From positions 1-6,093 of the forward strand of contig DGQJ01000354.1 in the NCBI GenBank assembly GCA_002389705.1: a stretch of DNA of 6,093 bases, given 5' to 3'. Shown here piece after piece: positions 1 to 4,528 of the stretch (its first letter is position 1; the number at the start of each line of letters is the position of its first letter). The DNA comes from Bacteroidales bacterium UBA4417 (GTDB lineage Bacteria; Bacteroidota; Bacteroidia; Bacteroidales; UBA4417). The notes under the pieces were generated by a model that did not search any database, was not told where the DNA came from, and saw only the letters and a program-made list of their open reading frames with translations. The position numbers were made by a program, and so were the translations under genes.

Positions 1-546
1 ATCAAAGTACTTGAGTCGGGCAGGCCGTTTACTGTAACTCATTCGCCCGATGGTTACGGATCGTCGGACCATGCCTCATTTTACAGTGAAAATATCCCGG
101 TTTTCTTTTTCTTTACCGGTGTTCACGATGATTATCATAAACCGGCGGATGATGCAGATAAAATTGATTATGCAGGTGAAGTATCGGTGCTGAATATGGC
201 ATACGACCTTGCCAATGTACTTTCAGTGGGTAAACGTTTAACTTTCCGCGAAGCCGGTGCAAAACAGGCCCCCAGGTATGGACGAAATATGAAAGTTACC
301 CTGGGCATTGTGCCAGATATGGTTTCGAATGATAATAACGGGCTCAGGGTTGATGGCGTTCGTAAAGGCGGGCCTGCTGACCGTGCCGGTATTGTAAAGG
401 GCGATCGCATTATCTCCATCGAAGCGCAGCCTGTGACTAATATTTATGATTATATGGCGCGGCTGGGTAAACTGAAAGCCGGACAGGTAGCAAGTGTCGA
501 AATTATCAGGGAAGGAGTAAAGCAGATACTTATCGTTCAGTTCTGA
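1..546 (+). CDS. M28-family zinc aminopeptidase with C-terminal PDZ domain, C-terminal fragment
   Basis: The reading frame is open from the first base and ends at TGA 544-546, giving 181 residues; the N-terminus lies outside the window. Residues 1-75 are the end of an M28 metallopeptidase domain: GSSDHASFY (20-28), a hydrophobic strand IPVFFFFTG (32-40), then VHDDYHKPADD (41-51). In this family the His of the YH-x-P-x-D segment (here His46) is the last ligand of the two-zinc site; the other ligands (His, Asp, Glu, Asp) would lie upstream, so an intact active site cannot be confirmed. Residues about 95-181 form a PDZ domain, with GLRVDGVRKGGPADRAGIVKGD (split here: GLRVDGV at 114, then GGPADRAG at 123 and GD at 134) and IISIEAQPV. 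Such enzymes are usually exported and remove N-terminal amino acids from peptides; the PDZ domain probably binds substrate tails. No clear intrinsic terminator follows. The family call is firm; substrate is unknown. Confidence 0.9.
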   Translation: MKVLESGRPFTVTHSPDGYGSSDHASFYSENIPVFFFFTGVHDDYHKPADDADKIDYAGEVSVLNMAYDLANVLSVGKRLTFREAGAKQAPRYGRNMKVTLGIVPDMVSNDNNGLRVDGVRKGGPADRAGIVKGDRIISIEAQPVTNIYDYMARLGKLKAGQVASVEIIREGVKQILIVQF

Positions 547-591
547 TTCACGGGCAAGGGTATTTTTGCCGCCGCTAAACCATAGTATTAG

Positions 592-604
592 TCACAGAAT
601 GTGA
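592..604. repeat. Short inverted repeat upstream of gtrA promoter
   Basis: TCACA (592-596) and TGTGA (600-604) form a perfect 5-base inverted repeat around GAA. It lies 38 bases before the -33 element of the gtrA promoter and 45 bases after the M28 stop. It could be a small operator or a weak hairpin, but arms of this length occur by chance and no U-run follows to make it a terminator. The 131-base gap also contains a weak GGCAA/TTGCC pairing (553-557 with 566-570), likewise with no U-run. Confidence 0.25.
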
Positions 605-642
605 AGTTTACAACAGCTTTACCACCTCATTTCGCAGTTGTA

Positions 643-671
643 TTGCAGAAAAGTGATTTTCTGTATCTTTG
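643..671 (+). promoter_or_regulatory. Bacteroidota-type promoter of gtrA
   Basis: TTG at 643-645 and TATCTTTG at 664-671 match the Bacteroidota primary sigma factor consensus (TTG, about 19 bases, TAnnTTTG) with an 18-base spacer. A second TTG at 638-640 would give 23 bases. All five fixed positions of the -7 box are present. Transcription should begin a few bases past 671, that is at about 675-680, on or next to ATG 678. The message would then be leaderless or have a leader of only a few bases. There is no Shine-Dalgarno sequence before the start, which fits. Confidence 0.75.
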
Positions 672-677
672 CCGGCT

Positions 678-1073
678 ATGATGCAGTATTTTACACAGGA
701 GGTATTTGTTAAATTTCTGAAGTTCGGGGCTGTAGGCGCAACAGGCGTACTGGTCGATTTTGGGTTTACCTGGGTCAGCAAGGAAAAGGCAAAAATTCAG
801 AAATACCTGGCCAACGCGATAGGATTTACTTTTGCTGCAAGCAGCAATTATTTCCTGAACCGCTGGTGGACTTTCCACAGCAATAACCCTGAATTAGCTA
901 TTGAATACTCCCGTTTTCTTTTCTTTTCCGTTATCGGCCTTGGAATGAATACGATGGTGATTTGGTTCCTGGTCAGCAAGCGAAACCATAACTTTTATAT
1001 CTCCAAGCTTTTCGCCATTGGAATTGTTACCGTTTGGAATTTCTTTGTAAATCTGATGTTTACATTCGTGTAA
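678..1073 (+). CDS. GtrA-family small membrane protein
   Basis: A 131-residue integral membrane protein of the GtrA family, whose members have about 120-150 residues and four membrane helices. Numbered from ATG 678, helices lie near 14-33, 42-60, 77-99 and 107-130. The family signature is clear at the end of helix 2 (NYFLNRWWTF) and is echoed at the end of helix 4 (WNFFVNLMFTF). GtrA of Shigella phage is thought to move undecaprenyl-phosphate-glucose across the inner membrane; other members act in cell-wall or surface glycan assembly, so a lipid-linked sugar role here is inferred from family. The frame stays open up to TTG 669, but that codon lies inside the promoter -7 box, so ATG 678 (or ATG 681, one codon on) is chosen. 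No glycosyltransferase partner is adjacent; the gene stands alone behind its own promoter and converges on the ChaN-like gene. Confidence 0.88.
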   Translation: MMQYFTQEVFVKFLKFGAVGATGVLVDFGFTWVSKEKAKIQKYLANAIGFTFAASSNYFLNRWWTFHSNNPELAIEYSRFLFFSVIGLGMNTMVIWFLVSKRNHNFYISKLFAIGIVTVWNFFVNLMFTFV

Positions 1074-1106
1074 ATAACCGGTGTAACTGTCCCGCCAACC
1101 ATACAT

Positions 1107-1148
1107 CTTACCACTTACATCTTATACCTTACACCTTACCACTTACAC
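1107..1148 (+). repeat. Six tandem CTTACNN heptamers in a G-free tract
   Basis: Six heptamers follow each other with no insertion or deletion: CTTACCA (1107), CTTACAT (1114), CTTATAC (1121), CTTACAC (1128), CTTACCA (1135) and CTTACAC (1142). CATACAT at 1100 may be a decayed seventh unit. The array sits between the convergent gtrA and ChaN-like genes, 12 bases from the stop codon of the latter. The surrounding + strand from 1095 to 1150 has no G in 56 bases and 22 C. A transcript of this strand could form no G-C or G-U pairs within the tract. It begins 22 bases after the gtrA stop and resembles a Rho utilisation site in composition. Confidence 0.8.
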
Positions 1149-1160
1149 CTGGCAATCCGC

Positions 1161-2027
1161 CTACTGGCTTTTCGACATGTTTTCAGACACAGCCACGATA
1201 TAATTTGCAAGACCTTCCGATTCTTTCTGCAGTTCATCAAGATCGGCCTGCTCAACCGATGAAATGGTAATGATTTTAAGGTCGGGATTTGCCTGTTTCA
1301 GGTACCAGATAATGCTTTGGAACCTGTCGCTGTGATAGCTGCCGTTGTAATGCAGGAATGTTTTCCCTTTTGTAAAATTCGAAAGGATAAAATGCGCCAT
1401 GGTTGCATCTTTCATCGCCTGGGCCTTGGTAATATTGCTGGTAACGTGCGATGCGCCTCCACCCATGGCTTTTGCCATATCGGCGTAACAAGCCAGTGTT
1501 GAGTCGTATTTTACAGGCAGTGGCGCCATAAAAGCCTGTGCATCCTTTCCCAGGGTATTCAGTATCTCGAAGCCGCTCTTATTAACCATAGCAGCATACC
1601 GGCGCGGAATATTGGTAGCAATAAACCGCAGGCTGCTGTCGCGGGCAAAGTTCAGCAAACGCTTGTAATCGGTTTTATAATTCGGCCAGAGCCGGGCCTG
1701 GGCTTCGAAATCTTTTTCCTTCACCAATCCTGCCAGGTATTCGTTAACAATCAGTTGGTTGTCGGCTTCAAACATCTCGGCTCCTAAAACCAGGTTCGAA
1801 CCTTTGGCCTTAAATAAGTCAGCAGTTATCTCGTACTCAAGCCAATGGCAGATGGGGTTGTCGTGCAATTCGCCAAAGAACACAATATCAGCCCCACTGG
1901 CTTCCTTAATCAATTCCTTGTATGATGCATTTTTGCCGTCCTGCCTGAATAAACGATAAGCGGGTTTATCATCTTTCATCGAAAGCAGCGTAACAAAAAT
2001 CAGGCTGAGAAGCAGAAACTTTTTCAT
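1161..2027 (-). CDS. ChaN-family (haem-binding uptake, Tiki-like) protein
   Basis: A 288-residue protein ending in TAG at 1161-1163. It matches the ChaN/DUF399 family: FGELHDNP (51-58) followed by H61 and E64, GAEMFE (82-87), NIPRRYAA (139-146), a KAQAMKDATMAHFI segment (201-214) and HYNGSYHSD (226-234). The paired GExHDNP and NGxxH motifs are the conserved core of the fold. Campylobacter ChaN is an iron-regulated lipoprotein that binds haem as a dimer; the wider fold is related to Tiki and EreA-type proteins with suspected hydrolase activity. Residues 1-17 are a typical export signal (MKKF, then a leucine-rich core), but no lipobox cysteine follows, so a soluble periplasmic protein is more likely than a lipoprotein. 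The start has no Shine-Dalgarno site, which is usual in this phylum. No haem transporter or TonB receptor lies in the window, so the haem role is a family inference only. Confidence 0.82.
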   Translation of the reverse strand: MKKFLLLSLIFVTLLSMKDDKPAYRLFRQDGKNASYKELIKEASGADIVFFGELHDNPICHWLEYEITADLFKAKGSNLVLGAEMFEADNQLIVNEYLAGLVKEKDFEAQARLWPNYKTDYKRLLNFARDSSLRFIATNIPRRYAAMVNKSGFEILNTLGKDAQAFMAPLPVKYDSTLACYADMAKAMGGGASHVTSNITKAQAMKDATMAHFILSNFTKGKTFLHYNGSYHSDRFQSIIWYLKQANPDLKIITISSVEQADLDELQKESEGLANYIVAVSENMSKSQ

Positions 2028-2075
2028 AAAGCTTGAGTTATGAGGTTTTAAAAATGGTTTGAGATTTTAACAGGT

Positions 2076-2093
2076 CTGGTTTGTCCTGACCAG
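2076..2093. repeat. Inverted repeat between cdd and ChaN-like gene (CTGGT/ACCAG)
   Basis: CTGGT (2076-2080) and ACCAG (2089-2093) pair across an 8-base loop. An overlapping alternative pairs GGTC (2073-2076) with GACC (2088-2091). It lies 49 bases before the ChaN start and would be in its leader or promoter region. No role can be assigned. Confidence 0.3.
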
Positions 2094-2104
2094 TACAAAT
2101 TTTT

Positions 2105-2120
2105 CCGATTCAGGAATCGG
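2105..2120. repeat. Perfect 16-base inverted repeat CCGATT-cagg-AATCGG
   Basis: CCGATT (2105-2110) and AATCGG (2115-2120) form a perfect 6-base stem with a CAGG loop, extendable to 7 pairs with a 2-base loop. On the minus strand it is followed by AAAAATTTG rather than a U-run, so it is a poor intrinsic terminator for cdd. It could be a weak terminator, an operator for the ChaN-like gene, or chance. Confidence 0.4.
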
Positions 2121-2148
2121 GGTGAGGAAAGCAATATTAATTTTTCAA

Positions 2149-2168
2149 GATGTTCTTCACGAAACATC
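2149..2168. repeat. Inverted repeat just downstream of cdd (GATGTT/AACATC)
   Basis: GATGTT (2149-2154) and AACATC (2163-2168) pair across an 8-base loop. The repeat lies 26 bases after the cdd stop on the minus strand. The place suits transcript termination or 3'-end protection, but the following bases (TTGAAAAATT on the minus strand) are not a clean U-run. Confidence 0.3.
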
Positions 2169-2194
2169 CTGCAGACCGCAATCCGGGCAATGGC

Positions 2195-2683
2195 TTATTT
2201 TTTCAGTTCACCGCCATGAAACATGAGGGGCAGAAGGTTTGATATGCCTTCGAGAATCCAGATTTTCTCTGAATTTCCCTGAAGTATAATACGGATGGGC
2301 TGCCCGGCCAGCATTTCATATTCGGCAATCACCTGCCGGCATGCACCACATGGGGTAACCGGGTTTGCCAGGTGAAATACATCTGTTTTAGCCACCACTG
2401 CAATGCACTTGATAGCAACTCCGGGATACTGTGAAGAGGCTGAAAAAACTGCAACCCGCTCTGCGCAAATCCCCGAAGGATAAGCGGCGTTTTCCTGATT
2501 GTTACCCTTAAATATCAATCCGTTAGCCAGTTCAAGGGCAGCGCCTACATGAAAATTCGAATAGGGTGCATATGCCGAATCGCACGCAAGCCAGGCTTCA
2601 TTTAGCAATTTCCTGTCGCTGTCCGAAAGCTGCGCTTCACCCGCAACTTCTTTATAAGCAATAGTAAAAGTATGTGTAGTCAT
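2195..2683 (-). CDS. cdd: Cytidine deaminase
   Basis: A 162-residue cytidine deaminase that hydrolyses cytidine and deoxycytidine to uridine and deoxyuridine in pyrimidine salvage, in the cytosol. The zinc site is complete: CAERVA (73-78) supplies Cys73 and the proton-shuttling Glu75, and PCGACRQ (111-117) supplies Cys112 and Cys115. Three cysteine ligands mark the small homotetrameric class rather than the E. coli dimeric class. Nucleoside-binding segments are also present: APYSNFHVGAAL (39-50) and NNQENAAYPSG (61-71). LLPLMFHGG near the end is the usual C-terminal segment. The protein is about 25 residues longer than the roughly 135-residue Bacillus type, mostly an N-terminal extension, which is common in this phylum. 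It lies 140 bases after the O-antigen ligase stop, so co-transcription is uncertain; no convincing promoter was found in that gap. Confidence 0.96.
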   Translation of the reverse strand: MTTHTFTIAYKEVAGEAQLSDSDRKLLNEAWLACDSAYAPYSNFHVGAALELANGLIFKGNNQENAAYPSGICAERVAVFSASSQYPGVAIKCIAVVAKTDVFHLANPVTPCGACRQVIAEYEMLAGQPIRIILQGNSEKIWILEGISNLLPLMFHGGELKK

Positions 2684-2823
2684 GTGATGGTAAAATTGGG
2701 TATAAATGTAATTTAAAAAATGTGTGGTTTAACACGAATCGGTTCTAAAAACATCACTTACTCAGTACGGGTGCCAGCATATTTTCAGTAAATGATTTGT
2801 TGTATTTGTTAAAATGCTTTAAA

Positions 2824-4518
2824 TCAATCGTGTAATGACTCCATGTTCTCGGTTCGATCTCTCCCTAAAAGCATCATTGCGGTGAAAATGGCATAAAAAG
2901 TTACACCTTCCTGGCTTTCGATGGTATCTTCAGTAAACATGGAGATCATCATAATAAGCCAGAAAATCACATAAAAGTAATTGTTAAAATTCCTGGTTAT
3001 CATCCCCGGGTATATCATCACTACCAGGAACCATATCAGCCCGAAAATTCCAAGTGCTATCGTAACGGAGAAGTATTGGTTATGCGACCTGAGCCTGAAT
3101 TGTGGCGACAGGTTACTGTTCATTTTGATGTACTGTTCCTCGAAAGCCTGGGGTACGTCGCCGGTGCCAACACCAAAAACCGGGTGCTGCCTGATGAGTA
3201 GCAGCGAGGTGCGCCAGTACTCAAACCGCTGAATCATTGAACCTGCATTTGGATCGTGATTACGGATATAACGCTGGTAACCGCCTATAAAATCCTCAAT
3301 CTGCGACTGTATTCCGGGTATTTTCTTATAGTCAAACCTGTTGATTCCGTTTTCGATGTTTCGGATATCTTCTTCCGATAGGCTGTTTATTCCTCCGGCA
3401 TCTTTCCTGAGTCCTTTCGATGCCAGGTATGTAATGAGGGTAGCCCGTACCACCTGTTTGTTTTTATCGAGCCCGTCGACAGGCAGCTTACTACGTTGTG
3501 CCCATGCCTGGCGTAATTCTTTATCACAAATATACAAGCCGATCCATTGCCCGTTTTTTGATTTGAAATTGAGTGTATCGTGGTAGTATGAGTTTCCTGC
3601 CGGGGTATATTTATCGAGTTTCGCAAAATCGACCTCAGGTGTATGCAGGTAACGATATGATACCGAAAATACGTAAAGCAAGGGGAGCAGTACAGCAATA
3701 ATTATTGCCGAAAGCAAGGCTATTTTCAAGCCGGCTTTTTTAATCCTGAGCATGTAAAAAATCAGCATAATAAAGCCGATTATCGCCAGGAGCAAAACAC
3801 CGGTTGTATAATTCATATATACCATAAATACTGCCAGCCAGGTTGCTGATATAATTGCCGTAACACGCCAGGCTGTCGGTAATTTCTGATATTTAAACGC
3901 GAAAAATATTAGTATAAATATCGCAAATACAGCGTTTAAGCTATACCTGATATGCGAGGTATGTACCTCAACATCCCTGGGATCGGCTACAGCCGTAAAG
4001 ATGAATTGTATTAATCTGTAAATGCTTTCAGCAAATACTGCGGCACAAAATAATACCAGTATCTGGTAAAATGTGTCAGTATTCAAACGTGGGCCTGTAG
4101 CCAGGAATAGCGGGAGTATCAGGATGGGGAGTTTGGTTCTGAAGTCTTTGAGCGCGTACCCGAAATCGGTGGTATAAAAAAGCCCTATAACATGAAGAAG
4201 TACTAGGGATGTAAGGATAAGTGCCGGTTTGTTCCGGGAAAACCGGGTCAGTTTTTGTGCGAAAGCTATGCTGATCTGAACTAAAGTTTCTGCCACCAAT
4301 GCCAGTAACCTGGCTGGATTTAGTAATTTTTGAAATGAATATTTGTGCAGGAAGGTGGTATCAACACCATGCCAGAGCCAGAAAATGAGCGTAGTGAACT
4401 GGAAAACACTCATGGTAAACTTCGACAGGGGAAGTGAAGCAACCAGCAGTGCCAGGGACACATAGTACATGGTAGTGTACCGTGTGTTTATGCCGGCTTC
4501 GCCTGTAAAAAACTGCAT
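2824..4518 (-). CDS. O-antigen ligase/polymerase-family membrane protein
   Basis: A 564-residue polytopic inner-membrane protein of the O-antigen ligase/Wzy-C superfamily (WaaL, Wzy, PglL-type). About nine to eleven hydrophobic segments lie before residue 290 and three after 480. Between them is a large periplasmic loop (about 290-475), with the conserved stretch around WIGLYICDKELRQAW, SKGLRKDAGG and the HPVFGVGTGD motif (445-454). RLRSHNQYF (475-483) carries the basic residues and histidine typical of the catalytic loop region. These enzymes transfer a glycan from undecaprenyl diphosphate to lipid A-core, to another glycan or to protein; ligase cannot be told from polymerase by eye. ATG 4518 is preferred. 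The frame also opens at ATG 4611, but those 31 extra residues lie inside the S41 gene and are basic, proline-rich shadow sequence. The chosen start is 10 bases past the S41 stop, with AGGAAG in the gap, suggesting translational coupling. Confidence 0.85.
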   Translation of the reverse strand: MQFFTGEAGINTRYTTMYYVSLALLVASLPLSKFTMSVFQFTTLIFWLWHGVDTTFLHKYSFQKLLNPARLLALVAETLVQISIAFAQKLTRFSRNKPALILTSLVLLHVIGLFYTTDFGYALKDFRTKLPILILPLFLATGPRLNTDTFYQILVLFCAAVFAESIYRLIQFIFTAVADPRDVEVHTSHIRYSLNAVFAIFILIFFAFKYQKLPTAWRVTAIISATWLAVFMVYMNYTTGVLLLAIIGFIMLIFYMLRIKKAGLKIALLSAIIIAVLLPLLYVFSVSYRYLHTPEVDFAKLDKYTPAGNSYYHDTLNFKSKNGQWIGLYICDKELRQAWAQRSKLPVDGLDKNKQVVRATLITYLASKGLRKDAGGINSLSEEDIRNIENGINRFDYKKIPGIQSQIEDFIGGYQRYIRNHDPNAGSMIQRFEYWRTSLLLIRQHPVFGVGTGDVPQAFEEQYIKMNSNLSPQFRLRSHNQYFSVTIALGIFGLIWFLVVMIYPGMITRNFNNYFYVIFWLIMMISMFTEDTIESQEGVTFYAIFTAMMLLGRDRTENMESLHD

Positions 4519-4528
4519 GCTTCCTGAC

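Noticed and set aside
551..574. Intrinsic terminator after the M28 peptidase
   Set aside because: Only a 5-base stem (GGCAA/TTGCC) can form and no U-run follows it.
669..677. TTG 669 as start of the GtrA-family gene (134 residues)
   Set aside because: This TTG is inside the TATCTTTG promoter box, so it would not be on the transcript; ATG 678 or 681 follows at once.
697..702. AGGAGG, a perfect Shine-Dalgarno-like hexamer
   Set aside because: It lies inside the gtrA coding sequence and no in-frame start codon follows at a usable distance; downstream translation would also lose the first conserved part of the protein.
1077..1082. ACCGGT palindrome after the gtrA stop
   Set aside because: A 6-base palindrome is expected by chance and nothing around it extends the symmetry.
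1100..1148. CRISPR array
   Set aside because: The units are contiguous 7-base repeats with no spacers, and no cas gene is present.
2703..2710. TACATTTA on the minus strand as the -7 box of a cdd promoter
   Set aside because: The last G of TAnnTTTG is missing and no TTG lies 17-23 bases upstream, so the match is too weak in AT-rich DNA.
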